The position numbers were made by a program, and so were the translations under genes. A model generated the notes under the pieces. It saw only the letters and a list, made by a program, of their open reading frames with translations, searched no databases and was not told the origin of the DNA. A DNA stretch of 64,000 bases from Shinisaurus crocodilurus (Eukaryota; Chordata; Lepidosauria; Squamata; Shinisauridae): positions 156,085,278-156,149,277 of the forward strand of contig CM037879.1 in assembly GCA_021292165.1 (NCBI GenBank), written 5' to 3'. Below, in pieces: positions 31,272 through 41,274 of the stretch; position 1 is the stretch's first letter; the number at the start of each line of letters is the position of its first letter.

Positions 31272-32199
31272 TGAAAGGGCAATGACACAGCCCTGAAGGC
31301 TTACAACCAATCCACCCTGTAGGCCTGCCGGCCTTGTGGAAAAGCAGAGCGTGAGATGGAAGATTTTAGATCCTGTTTCGTGTGTGTAACTGGCCCATGA
31401 AGTACACACAGAGCTCCAGACCTGTCTCTCCCCCCTCGCAGCATTCCAAGCGTCTCGGATCACAGCCAGCTCGCAGCCTCTTCCTGCAGCATCCAGTAAT
31501 AAGGAAATAACTCTGTAGAATCCACAACAGGTTTAATTGCTACCTGTTTATTACTACATCAAGTATTTACTACAGAGTATACAATCTCCTACATTACAGT
31601 CCATATGGCAGATAACAATGCATAGCACGCATTAGTCCAGTGGAGCAAGTCCACCTCAGCACATGACTTTACATGATTGCAAGTCCAGCAAGCAATTAAA
31701 TCAGAGCATCAGAGAGAAGAACTAAAGAAGCAATCCATCTCTCTACTAAAATGGCTACAGAAACGAAACCTAACAAATCATACAACATCATCAGAAAGTA
31801 CAAACCATGTGATCAGCTCGTATTTCTTTCACACCTACTTTTCCCATGAGAACAGAGACAGGAAGTGGCAGACTAAACATGACTTGTCATTCCAGCCATT
31901 CTGTACCTTTCCAAATGAAAACAATTGTACTCATTGTACTCATGTACTCTCCCCCACCATCTGTGAGTAATTCTCCTATTGGATATTGTTTATATCTGTT
32001 TCCAGCCCATTTAACAAATGATTCAAATCTCTCTTGAACCTGAAATTTATGCTGCAGAAGATAAACAATTCCAAATCGAGAATAATCATCAATCAGAGTC
32101 ATATAGTACCTGTTCCCCCCATAGCTACTTTCAAATGGACCAGCAACATCAGAGTGTACTAGCTCAAAGATTCTTGTTGTTTTGTTACATGTCACAACA
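31272..32199 (-). repeat. 3' LTR of copia element, with internal 244-bp insertion
   Basis: 928 bp against 690 bp for the partner LTR. The two match from 31272 to 31928. The left copy then carries 31934-32177, which is identical by eye to integrase-coding sequence at 34411-34654. It then rejoins the LTR at TGTTTTGTTACATGTCACAACA-like sequence ending at 32199. About 11 LTR bases are missing at the junction. A polyadenylation signal (TTTATT on the plus strand) lies at 31547-31552. The 111-codon frame at 31887-32222 is this displaced integrase piece, not a gene. Confidence 0.93.
31934..32177 (-). repeat. Duplicated integrase segment inside the 3' LTR
   Basis: A 244-bp copy of 34411-34654 in the same orientation, encoding the stretch around the first catalytic aspartate to the second (LVHSDVAG to LLTDGGGEY). 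The junctions show short shared sequence with the LTR (ACAA/TTGT), and there is a small extra ACTCA at the left junction. Confidence 0.92.
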
Positions 32200-32207
32200 T
32201 CCCCCCA
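32200..32207 (-). other. Polypurine tract of copia element
   Basis: Plus-strand TCCCCCCA reads TGGGGGGA on the element strand, directly next to the 3' LTR. This is the expected place for the plus-strand primer. Confidence 0.85.
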
Positions 32208-32233
32208 CAGCCTGTGATACATCTTGTTTACAT

Positions 32234-33376
32234 TTACTCAATGAGGCCTAGTGCCGTCATTAGTTTCCTGTGTCTTACTACAGGCAATGGTTTTGTGAAA
32301 AGATCTGCCACCATATCCCCTGTTGCACAGTACTTGAGTGTTACCCACCCTTTTTGCACACAGTCCTTTACATGAGAGTAACGAACATCAATGTGTTTGG
32401 TTCTTGGCCTACTTTTTTCATTTTGAGCCATGCTAATGCAAGCTTGGTTGTCCTCAAAAATTGTAACAGCCTTGTCTACTGGTATGTGCATATCAGCAAA
32501 CAATTGTTTGAACCACTCAATCTCATTACATACTTGAGATAAACTGATGAATTCAGATTCTGCGCTAGAAATAGCCACACAAGATTGTTTACGTGTGTAC
32601 CAGTCAATTAGACTGTTTTCATACAAAACCGTCCCACTTGTGGACTTTCTATCTGTTGCAGATCCCCAATCAGCATCAGTGTACACACAAAAACCTCCCT
32701 CTGTGTGTGATGACAATTTCAGTTTGCAATTCATGGTACCTTTTAAATATCTTAACACTCGTTTCACAGCTAGCCAATCATAGTTAGAAGGATTTTGTGT
32801 TTTCCTGCTAAGTATGTTTACAGCATTGCTGATGTCTGGCCTACTCACATTTGCCAAATATAGCAGGCTTCCAATAACACTCTGATATTTCTCCATATCA
32901 TCAAATCCAGTGTTATCTGTGTGTTTCTGATATTCAAGAGTCATTGGAGTAGTAACTGGGTTACAATTCTCCAACCCATGAATTTCCAGCAATTTCTGAA
33001 TTTTCCCACTTTGTTCAATCATGAAAGAACCTTCCTCATCTTGAGATAATTGCATTCCAAGATAGTGTTGTACTAAACCCAGATCTTTCAGTTCAAAGTG
33101 TGCTTGCAATTCTTGTGCAATTTTGTCTTTTTGACTTACTGATTGTGTTACCAGTAAGATATCATCAACAAAGACCAACAAATACACCCAGTTTCCCTGT
33201 TCTGTGTGATTTGTATACAGACAGTGATCAGCCTTGCTTTGTTTGAATCCCAAACTAATCAAAACTCTGTCTAGCTTTTGGTTCCAGCATCGAGCTGCCT
33301 GCTTCAACCCATATATGGACTTGTTCAGACGACATACAAGACTGGGGTCTTCTACAAAACCTTGTGGTTGTTGCAT
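32234..33376 (-). CDS. pol: Copia pol, C-terminal part: RT and RNase H
   Basis: A 380-codon open frame covering most of the reverse transcriptase and the RNase H of the copia polyprotein. The catalytic RT box is FVDD at about residues 69-72, after the KSIYGLKQAARCW motif typical of copia RT. RNase H follows, with YTDADWG (about 232-238), a catalytic glutamate in SSAESEF (about 273), FEDNQA (about 307-312) and KHID (about 327-330), all intact. The frame continues from the upstream frame and is separated from it only by an in-frame TAA near 33400. The start methionine is just the first after that stop and is not a natural start. The protein acts with integrase in cytoplasmic virus-like particles. 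This frame is transcribed from the 5' LTR at the right. Confidence 0.95.
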   Translation of the reverse strand: MQQPQGFVEDPSLVCRLNKSIYGLKQAARCWNQKLDRVLISLGFKQSKADHCLYTNHTEQGNWVYLLVFVDDILLVTQSVSQKDKIAQELQAHFELKDLGLVQHYLGMQLSQDEEGSFMIEQSGKIQKLLEIHGLENCNPVTTPMTLEYQKHTDNTGFDDMEKYQSVIGSLLYLANVSRPDISNAVNILSRKTQNPSNYDWLAVKRVLRYLKGTMNCKLKLSSHTEGGFCVYTDADWGSATDRKSTSGTVLYENSLIDWYTRKQSCVAISSAESEFISLSQVCNEIEWFKQLFADMHIPVDKAVTIFEDNQACISMAQNEKSRPRTKHIDVRYSHVKDCVQKGWVTLKYCATGDMVADLFTKPLPVVRHRKLMTALGLIE

Positions 33377-33403
33377 GTAGAGTTCCTCTTGTAATTCCCC
33401 ATA

Positions 33404-35518
33404 TTAAAAAGCAGTTTTTACATCAAAATGAAATGCCATCATTTTTCTTTGTGCTGCCAATTTCAACAACAGTCTGACAGTTGCATACCTTGTTGTTGGT
33501 GCAAACACGGAATCAAAATCTACCCCATGTTTTTGTGCAAACCCCCTTGCAACGAGCCTTGCTCTGTACCTTTCCACCTGCCCCTGGTGATTTGTCTTCA
33601 CCTTATACACCCATTTACAGGTGATGGCTTTGCGCCCCTCAGGCAAAGATACTAGACTCCATGTGTTGTTCTCATGCATTGCATTGATTTCATCCTGCAT
33701 GGCCTCAAACCAATCATCCTTCACTTTTGGTTCCATGCTTTGAATTTCCTCAAAACTTTGTGGTTCTAAAGCTATTTTGAGAGCTTTATGTACAACAGTT
33801 TTCCCACTTTGGAATTCATCCTGATAGCTAACAGGTGTTTTGCGTTCTCGGGTTGAACGCCTCAGAGATTGTTCACCTCCCTCCTGTTCCCCAGATATCT
33901 GCCCAGTGGCCTGTTCTGTCCCAGAAGCATCCTGCTGTGTTTCAGACATTGCATGCATTGGCAATTCCACCAGCTTTTTCTGGTCATCTGTTTGCTCGTG
34001 AAAAATCACATCCCTGCTCAGAATTACCTTGTTGTGGTGTGGTGACCACAACCTGTACCCTTTTGTTTGTGCATCATACCCCAGCAGAAAACATTCAAAG
34101 CTTCTTGCCTGTACATGAACAAAACATTTACACCCAAAAATGCGCACGTGTGCTACCTTTGGTTTCCTCCCATGAAACATTTCATATGGAGTTTTCCCAA
34201 TTGTGGAATTTGGTAACCTGTTCAGCAGATAATTTGCATTTGACAATGCATCCCCCCAGAAACGGTTTCCCACCTTTGACTCAGTCAATTGGGCCCTCAT
34301 CATGTCCTGGAGTGTCCTGTTTCTTCTTTCAGCAACACCATTTTGAAATGGGGAGTATGGGGCAGTGACTTTGTGCCCTACACCCTCACTTTCCAAAAAA
34401 TTCTTGAACTTTGTACTCATGTACTCTCCCCCACCATCTGTGAGTAATTCTCCTATTGGATATTGTTTATATCTGTTTCCAGCCCATTTAACAAATGATT
34501 CAAATCTCTCTTGAACCTGAAATTTATGCTGCAGAAGATAAACAATTCCAAATCGAGAATAATCATCAATCAGAGTCATATAGTACCTGTTCCCCCCATA
34601 GCTACTTTCAAATGGACCAGCAACATCAGAGTGTACTAGCTCAAAGATTCTTGTGCTAACTCTATCACTGTGTTTCTGAATGTTAGACCTGTGTGACTTT
34701 GCTGTACTACATACTTCACATTCCACATACTTAGAACAAGGTTTCATTTTCATACCCTCACACAGACCCGGCATTTTTTCTATGCTTCTGTAATTGGCAT
34801 GTGCAAACCTCTTGTGGAAAATATGTAAACAATTTTCGTGTGGTTTACAATTTGCATACTTTGCCTTCTCATCATGTGTTACAAAGGGATTTATAACATA
34901 CAGAGAATTCTGCAAATCACCTTTTGCACAGATCACCCCTTCATGTGAAATTACACAGTTGCTGTTAGAAAAACTTATTTCATATCCATCATTAGCCAAT
35001 TGTGATATACTTATCAAGTTTGTGTCCAGTTCTTGAACAAGCAGTGCCCTTTGTTGACCCAAAGTAGCAAAGTCAATTGTTCCTGCAGCTGTCACCTGGA
35101 TTCGTTTTCCATCAGCCAGTTCCACAAATTGATTTGTATATCCATCATCCAGAGATTGAAACATGTCTCTGGAATTTGCCATGTGGTGAGAAGCTCCGCT
35201 GTCAAGTACCCACATGTCTTTGTTGGAAAAACCCACCCGAGCAATCAAACTTTTGCCCGTTTTAATTGTCTCCTCAGGTGTACTGGTAACTTCCTTTTTT
35301 TTCTTCTTCTTGCCCTTAAAAGTACAGTCTTTTTTAAGATGCGAAGTTGAACCGCAACAAAAGCATTTTCTTACTTTTAAAGCTGCCGCTTGGGTAACTC
35401 CCACCAGCTTGCCGTTGCCTGAATCAGCCGCGCTGCCTGCTGATTTACGTCCAGCATTCCTTCTGTTGCCTCTCCGTTTCTCCCTCTCTGAGAGAAGCTT
35501 GCCTGACACATATGCCAT
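33404..35518 (-). CDS. gag-pol: Copia gag C-terminus, protease, integrase and start of RT
   Basis: A 704-codon open frame. Domains in order: a CX2CX4HX4C zinc knuckle at residues 52-65 (nucleocapsid), a lysine-rich stretch, the aspartic protease active site DSGAS at 106-110, and the integrase HX4H (235-240) and CX2C (267-270) zinc-binding region. The catalytic triad is D298, D361 and E397, giving the D-D35-E spacing. The integrase C-terminal part and the first RT region (CKWVYKVK, FDVKTAF) follow. It ends at an in-frame TAA after KTAF, and coding resumes in the same frame. The methionine at 35518 is probably not the true start: the sequence before it looks like broken gag. All catalytic residues I can check are present. 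The plus-strand frames overlapping it (for example 33835-34368) are shadows. Confidence 0.96.
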   Translation of the reverse strand: MAYVSGKLLSEREKRRGNRRNAGRKSAGSAADSGNGKLVGVTQAAALKVRKCFCCGSTSHLKKDCTFKGKKKKKKEVTSTPEETIKTGKSLIARVGFSNKDMWVLDSGASHHMANSRDMFQSLDDGYTNQFVELADGKRIQVTAAGTIDFATLGQQRALLVQELDTNLISISQLANDGYEISFSNSNCVISHEGVICAKGDLQNSLYVINPFVTHDEKAKYANCKPHENCLHIFHKRFAHANYRSIEKMPGLCEGMKMKPCSKYVECEVCSTAKSHRSNIQKHSDRVSTRIFELVHSDVAGPFESSYGGNRYYMTLIDDYSRFGIVYLLQHKFQVQERFESFVKWAGNRYKQYPIGELLTDGGGEYMSTKFKNFLESEGVGHKVTAPYSPFQNGVAERRNRTLQDMMRAQLTESKVGNRFWGDALSNANYLLNRLPNSTIGKTPYEMFHGRKPKVAHVRIFGCKCFVHVQARSFECFLLGYDAQTKGYRLWSPHHNKVILSRDVIFHEQTDDQKKLVELPMHAMSETQQDASGTEQATGQISGEQEGGEQSLRRSTRERKTPVSYQDEFQSGKTVVHKALKIALEPQSFEEIQSMEPKVKDDWFEAMQDEINAMHENNTWSLVSLPEGRKAITCKWVYKVKTNHQGQVERYRARLVARGFAQKHGVDFDSVFAPTTRYATVRLLLKLAAQRKMMAFHFDVKTAF

Positions 35519-36083
35519 GGTCAGATTCCGATCTGGCTGCCTGTTAGCTCAACTGGTACAGCTTCCACGCAATTGTAATCCTATTCCCAGATCTGTTTTA
35601 CAGTGTCCAGAAACTGTTCTCCGTCTCCCACTGCAACTGCAACTGCTTCTTGTATTACAACATTCCAGAGCCCCGTCATGAGTTAAACAAATGCCGCTTC
35701 TGGTAGTTTCATAATACACAGTTCGGCCCAGATAGCTTTACCACTATCTGTGAGTTAAGAGCTGGTGCCGCCGCATTCCCGGGAACAGGGTTTCCCCCCT
35801 CCTTCCCTTCCAGAATTCTCGGCCTCGCTGTCAGAGCTTCCGGCTTGAACAGAGCCCTCAGCATACACACCTCCTGCTCTCTTCCCTTTCCTTACCGGAC
35901 GAAGAAGGCCCAGGAGATTTCCCTTCCGCCTTGATGTCCTTCTCTGCCATAAATCACTGCTTGACACACAGCAGCTGGAAAAACAGCTCCCGCTGCCGCC
36001 GCTGGCACAGGCCCACGACCTTGCCCCGAACTTGTCTCCGCTCAGTCCAGCACCGGTCCAACAGGTCCCAGTAATCCGATTTT
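35519..36083 (-). pseudogene. gag: Degraded copia gag N-terminus and leader
   Basis: Between the primer-binding site and the 704-codon frame are only about 565 bp. A 70-codon frame at 35755-35967 starts MSSSDLWQRRTSRRKG and ends at a stop. Further gag-like fragments in other frames are separated by stops down to 35519. Compared with usual copia gag proteins the capsid region is short and interrupted. I infer deletion plus stop or frameshift decay. No functional Gag can be read from this copy. Confidence 0.6.
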
Positions 36084-36098
36084 CTGGGCGTATAACCC
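36084..36098 (-). other. Primer-binding site, initiator tRNA-Met anticodon-arm type
   Basis: The element strand reads GGGTTATACGCCCAG immediately after the 5' LTR. Its plus-strand complement CTGGGCGTATAACCC matches the vertebrate initiator tRNA-Met anticodon arm CTGGGCCCATAACCC at 13 of 15 positions. Drosophila copia is known to prime from an internal half of this tRNA rather than its 3' end. Confidence 0.7.
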
Positions 36099-36788
36099 TG
36101 AAAGGGCAATGACACAGCCCTGAAGGCTTACAACCAATCCACCCTGTAGGCCTGCCGGCCTTGTGGAAAAGCAGAGCGTGAGATGGAAGATTTTAGATCC
36201 TGTTTCGTGTGTGTAACTGGCCCATGAAGTACACACAGAGCTCCAGACCTGTCTCTCCCCCCTCGCAGCATTCCAAGCGTCTCGGATTACAGCCAGCTCG
36301 CAGCCTCTTCCTGCAGCATCCAGTAATAAGGAAATAACTCTGTAGAATCCACAACAGGTTTAATTGCTACCTGTTTATTACTACATCAAGTATTTACTAC
36401 AGAGTATACAATCTCCTACATTACAGTCCATATGGCAGATAACAATGCATAGCACGCATTAGTCCAGTGGAGCAAGTCCACCTCAGCACATGACTTTACA
36501 TGATTGCAAGTCCAGCATGCAATTAAATCAGAGCATCAGAGAGAAGAACTAAAGAAGCAATCCATCTCTCTACTAAAATGGCTACAGAAACGAAACCTAA
36601 CAAATCATACAACGTCATCAGAAAGTACAAACCATGTGATCAGCTCGTATTTCTTTCACACCTACTTTTCCCATGAGAACAGAGACAGGAAGTGGCAGAC
36701 TAAACATGACTTGTTATTCCAGCCATTCTGTACCTTTCCAAATGAAAACAATTGTGCCACAGCTGTTGTTTTGTTACATGTCACAACA
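36099..36788 (-). repeat. 5' LTR of copia element
   Basis: 690 bp with TG...CA ends. On the element strand it starts TGTTGTGACATGTAAC and carries an AATAAA polyadenylation signal (plus-strand TTTATT, 36374-36379) followed by the R/U5 part. It supplies the element's promoter. I cannot pin down the transcription start. Confidence 0.95.
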
Positions 36789-36793
36789 GATCT
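36789..36793. other. Target-site duplication of copia element, right
   Basis: GATCT, identical to 31267-31271. Confidence 0.95.
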
Positions 36794-37540
36794 CTACATG
36801 TCCAGTTACCAGATATTTCCAGTTATCCAACTAAGTGATCTACGTATGTCCCAGATTTCAGCCACCTATTGCAAAAGTGCCATAACAATGCTGGTGCCTC
36901 ATGCTCCTTTAGATATACACAAGTAAATGCATTTTGCATTCTGTGTGAGAGTTTTAAAAAGCATGTCCAGGATTTTTAAAATGAAATGTCACTCGCAAAA
37001 ATACCCCAAATCAAGTGCATGTTATAGTCCAAGAGCCTGTGTCAAAATACTTATATCATAAGGTACAAAAGTTTTGACTATCTGGACATCTTACAAAAGT
37101 TGTGGCATCTTCAAAACTGCCAGTCTTATGCACAACCGCTGGGGTGTTTAGGGGGTGGCAGCCCCCTAAAACCCATTTTTGGGGCCAATAATTACAGCTT
37201 AAGGTATATGGATGAAACATGCATAATCTGTCAGGGCATAATGTATACAGTATAATTCCAGACTGTTCAAAGTGACTGACTTCATTGGGGCGTACCCCCT
37301 TTCTGACCTGTCTGAATAGGGGACCTTTAATTACATCATAAGGTACATGGCTGAAACTGGTACCATTTGGTAGAGATCACCATCACATGTATCCTCTATC
37401 TTAAAATATTTAATCTGACTGCTTTATGTGGCATTGCTTCAAAAAGGCAGAATAGAAATACAATCAATCAACCTACAATTTTTTGCCAATTTTTATTTTA
37501 GTTTCCCCCTTCTTTGCAATTTTGCTCTTCTAACAGCAGG
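36794..37540. other. Noncoding, possible L2 tail
   Basis: Mostly unassigned. The stretch 37395-37470 (GGCATTGCTTCAAAAAGGCA, then AATAGAAATACAATCAATCA) resembles an L2 3' tail on the plus strand. Confidence 0.35.
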
Positions 37541-37542
37541 AG

Positions 37543-37701
37543 GAGCTGCATGCAAAGCGTGCGGAAGGTCCCCCAGCCTAGGTTCAATCTCCAGCATTTC
37601 CCGCCTGCCTGAACCCTTGAAGAGCTGCTGCCAATCAGTGTTAACAATACTGGGCTAGATGGACCAATGGTCTGAGGCAGTATAAGGCAGCTTCCTATGT
37701 T
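37543..37701 (+). repeat. tRNA-Ala-headed SINE
   Basis: The head is GCTGCATGCAAAGCGTGCGG, then GGTTCAATCTCCAGCATTTC. The tail has ACTGGGCTAGATGGACCAAT and AAGGCAGCTTCCTATGTTCC. The A-box half is damaged. Confidence 0.8.
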
Positions 37702-38350
37702 CCAAAGAAAAGCACTCAAGATGTCTTCCTTTCTTGGTGTGTCTGTATACCGCAGGTAGAGGGTGACATTTAATTCAATTAATAAGCTGCTTGCACTTTA
37801 AGATTCATTGCAGTTTAATTCTGGATTAATTATAGCTAAGAGGGAATATTTAAAGCCTCTGGGGTGACCATGTTTATGAACACTGCTGCTGCACACTTCC
37901 AGAGGCATTGCAGTGCAAACACAAATATTGATTGTTCACGTCTCCAGTAACGAATGATTGTGAAGTGTGTCAATAGAACCATGATCTCATCTTACAGAGA
38001 AAAGAAGAATTTAGCCTTGTGGAGGCTTACAGGGGCAATGTAAGAAGAAAAATGCTTCCCCCAAATGTCATGCTTTATGGTTACAGCTGGGCTGGGTAGT
38101 TGGGGGGGAAAAGATTTGGACAGAGGGTGGCACTGCAGCCTCTGTTGTTTTAGCAGTGGGATTTCTTCTTGCATATGAGGACATTTTTCACACATGAGGT
38201 TTAAAATACTGATTTGTTTTGAAGCTTTGTTTTCAATAAGGCTCCTCAACTGAATATAAGACCTGCATTGGCTTGGCTGAGACATATATTTGATTTTTCT
38301 CCCAAATTCTCCCTTGTATTGAGAGTATTCATACGGGACAGTGGGGAGAA
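37702..38350. other. Low-repeat block, candidate conserved noncoding sequence
   Basis: Between 37760 and 37960 the sequence is AT-rich with ATTAAT/TTAATT cores and no transposon signature. Coding potential is absent. The regulatory idea is inference only. Confidence 0.3.
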
Positions 38351-38787
38351 GCTCAGATACACTGAGTGCCATCTATGGAAAGATGTATGTTGCGGCTGCC
38401 ATGGTCACACTCACAAACTTGCCTGAGGCTGGAATTTTCCAGAGCAAACAAAACAAAATACACTGAGGCGAAATGCTCTGTTGACTGAGGGTGGAGCAAA
38501 GCAGGGCAAAATGGCACCCTCGGGGCGGGAGGCATAAAGCAACTCTTGCTCCATCCCCTTCAGCCCTACTCAGGTGTGTTATCCACGTGTACCCGGTACG
38601 CGTGGATAATGGGAAACAAGGCCACACCACTAGCCCCACCCCTGGCATCCAAGTGTTGAGCGTGGCCCTCTGAAAGTGGAAGCCAATGTGCATAGCTGGC
38701 CTTGGAGGTGGGGCTAATGGTGTGTGTAACATCAGGGTAGAGTTCAGCAGCACAACCCCGCTCCTGGTTATCCATGCATACCTTCTT
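38351..38787. other. Unassigned sequence
   Basis: Near 38565-38620 CGTGTACCCGGTACGCGTGG is a short palindrome, and the flanks have ATCCACG and CGTGGATAA, suggesting a decayed fold-back element. No gene. Confidence 0.35.
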
Positions 38788-39225
38788 ATTTTTTATTTAC
38801 AAGATTTATACATCTTTTCGATATGGAGATTTCGGAGCGGTGAATGATACAAAGATAAAACGGGTAAAAGAGTAAAACAATACGTTAAAAACAAAATCAA
38901 TAAAACCATGGCTGGTTAGTTCAGGAAGGCTTCCTCAAATAAAAGTGTTTTCTGGAGGCGCCAAAAAACAACGCAATGTCGGAGCCTGCCTGACTTCCGG
39001 AGGCAGGGAGTTCCAGAGGAATGGAGCCGCTACACTGAAGGCTCTTCTCTGGCTGGACTCCAGTTGGGCCATATATGTCCATATGGAATCACCAGGGACA
39101 TGCCATCTGATGAGTCAGTGCCCGGGCAGGCTGGTAAGGGAGAAGGCGCTCTCGGGTATCCTAGTCCCAAGATGTTTAGGGCTTTATACACTAGAACCAA
39201 AACCTTAAAAACCTTGTACTCATGC
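38788..39225 (-). mobile_element. LINE 3' UTR-like sequence (L2/CR1 group)
   Basis: The plus strand begins with a TTTTTTATTTACAAGATTTA tail-like run and continues through GGCAGGGAGTTCCAGAGGAA and TAGGGCTTTATACACTAGAA, which are characteristic of reptile LINE 3' UTRs read in reverse. No protein domain is preserved. Confidence 0.45.
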
Positions 39226-39229
39226 CGGG

Positions 39230-39560
39230 CTGGCCCAAGACATTTTGCTGCTTGAGGCAAAGGACAAGGTGGCACCCACCACTCCATACCAGGCACTTCC
39301 CTACTTCAGTGTCATTTCAATACTGGCAACAGGACAGCATCTTTCACTGTACCTGTGGGCAGCAGGCGAGCTTAGGGGGGCTCAAGGCACACAGTACAAC
39401 ACACACAGCTCAGGGCTTTTGTAACACAAATAGAATACCTTCAGTTGCCAGAATGCTCACGTACATTATGAATGACTGGGTTTCTTGCTGTTACTTCAAG
39501 TGTCAGCAGCAGCAACTGTGTTGGCAGCCTGTCCACCATTTTGCATTTTCAATGACATGT
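39230..39560. mobile_element. CAGGGCTGGCCC-type MITE, related to 45660
   Basis: CGGGCTGGCCCAAGACATTTTG near its left end is the reverse complement of the right end of the element at 45660-45955. The GGCAGCCTGTCCACCATTTTGC part near 39520 also occurs in reverse near 53390. Boundaries are approximate. Confidence 0.5.
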
Positions 39561-41270
39561 TAGAGTCAGAAAGACTAATTGCCAAAGCAAGCACCTGCTA
39601 AGAACTCCTTAAAATAGGGCAAGTCAGTGATATGAATTATTGACATAGAACACAGGTCTATTATGGATAGTTAGTTCACTCACCAATGAATATTTTATCC
39701 AAGGACTTCTTCCAACATAGCATTTACCTCTGCTGCAGTGCTTTTCAAATGATACTCATGGAAGCAATTCACACAAGAAAGAACAGTTACATTGGGAACA
39801 GTGTGATCTCCATGGATTTTTCAGAAAACCTGAGAAAGGCCCTCTACAATCTTCACTGGATAATCAATTTTTCACCTTCATCATTCAAAAGACAAACAAA
39901 CACACAAAACACCAAGCCCCCTTTATGGACTACCTGCAGACTTAGGGAAGTGTTGAAAAGGTGGAGGACACTGAGAAGTGTCAGTTCAATACTGAAAAGC
40001 CAGAGGATCACATGGCCAAGGGGGAGATATTGTGTCTCCTCCCCCCTTGGTGCACTTACTCATTTGGCTTCCCCATCACCATTTTTTGGTGCCTCTGATT
40101 TGCACTAATGGGTCCCTCCTTTCCTTTACTATTATTTCTCCCCTGGTCCTTCGCAACTGTGCACAAATTAGCCAACAGGCAGCCTTGTCTTGTCAATTTC
40201 CTTGTATGCCACCTACTCCACTTTGCTGCTCCCTTTGACAGATGAAACAGACAACAAAATTGACCAGTCAAGACTACACATATGGGACAGCCATAAGAGT
40301 GCACTTACGCACTTGTGGAAGACTGACAACAATAATAATAATTTAAAAAATACGTCCCAATTGTGCATTTTTTGAGGCATGGAAAAATAAAAAATAAAAA
40401 GCCGAGGAATTAAAAGGGGTACCAATTGGAGCAGGGAGGGGGCCGGGGTGAAGAGACAAGATGGGTTTTGCTGCAAAGTCCCCTGGGATATGTGCCAGAG
40501 CTGTCTGAAGCACTGAGGGGGAAGGAGGGGGAGAACTACCCACAGCAAGCCCCATAATCTGTCGGGTGTACCATGGGTTGTTCAGCGAAGAACCCACACT
40601 GCATGGCTTGTTTTGTGCGAACCCGCCCATTGAGTGCAACAGATTCTAATTATCCAAATTAGTGCTGCATTGAATGTTTGCCCAATAACATTTTGGGGAT
40701 GAAAGAGGGGCTCTGGGGATCCCAAAATGTTTTCTCCAAACCTATTAAGAGTTCCTTTTTTGTAGCTGTTCATAGCAGTTCTCTTCCTTCTCTGCCGCTG
40801 TATTGGTGCCATTTTATTCTTTGCCTTCCTTCTTGCCCTGTGATTCCAGTCAATCAGGCTTCACAAAATAAAGGCAACAACATTACAATGCCATGTACCC
40901 AATCAGATTTGGCTACACAATTAACAGCACAAAAGCAATTCCAAGTGAAGGCATTGGGACAATGCTTTGTACCCTAATTCTGAATGGGTAAACAAGTTCA
41001 CCCCTTTTTGCAGCTCCTCCCAGAAAGATCACGGAAGGGAGGCACTTTTCAAAGCTGACAAAAAATTAAACCAAAACCATATCCCACCTCCCTCCCCTGC
41101 CACAGTCTGGCTCATCCTAATATTAAACATTTCTATAAAGTGATTCAGGTACAGTAATTGTGTTTGTGAACATTATTCAGATTCATACCAGAAAAATGCA
41201 AAATATAACAATGCTCTTTGCCCCATCCTCTTGACAGACTGCACCCCCCATGTCCTTTATGGCTCCTTTG
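39561..41270. other. No gene; fold-back MITE traces
   Basis: Mostly unassigned. Near 40550-40632 a TACCATGGGTTGTTCAGCG to GTGCGAACCCGCCC stretch belongs to the GGGTTCGCACGACAC fold-back family. No coding signature. Confidence 0.35.
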
Positions 41271-41274
41271 TTTT

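Larger units (their letters stand above)
31272..36788 (-). mobile_element. Ty1/copia LTR retrotransposon, near-complete
   Basis: A 5517-bp minus-strand element bounded by TG...CA LTRs and a perfect 5-bp GATCT duplication. In element order it has: a 5' LTR (36788-36099), a primer-binding site, decayed gag, zinc knuckle, protease, integrase, RT and RNase H, a polypurine tract and a 3' LTR (32199-31272). Integrase before RT places it in Ty1/copia rather than gypsy or ERV. Excluding the insertion in the left copy, I count four substitutions between the LTRs by eye. This points to a fairly recent insertion. One in-frame stop and a broken gag make it non-autonomous as it stands. It may be mobile in trans. 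Confidence 0.97.

Noticed and set aside
31887..32222. A separate 111-codon integrase-like gene
   Set aside because: It is the 244-bp integrase segment duplicated into the 3' LTR, read through LTR sequence on both sides.
33835..34368. A 177-codon plus-strand open frame
   Set aside because: It lies wholly antisense to the copia integrase/RT frame, which has clear domains. The plus-strand product shows none.
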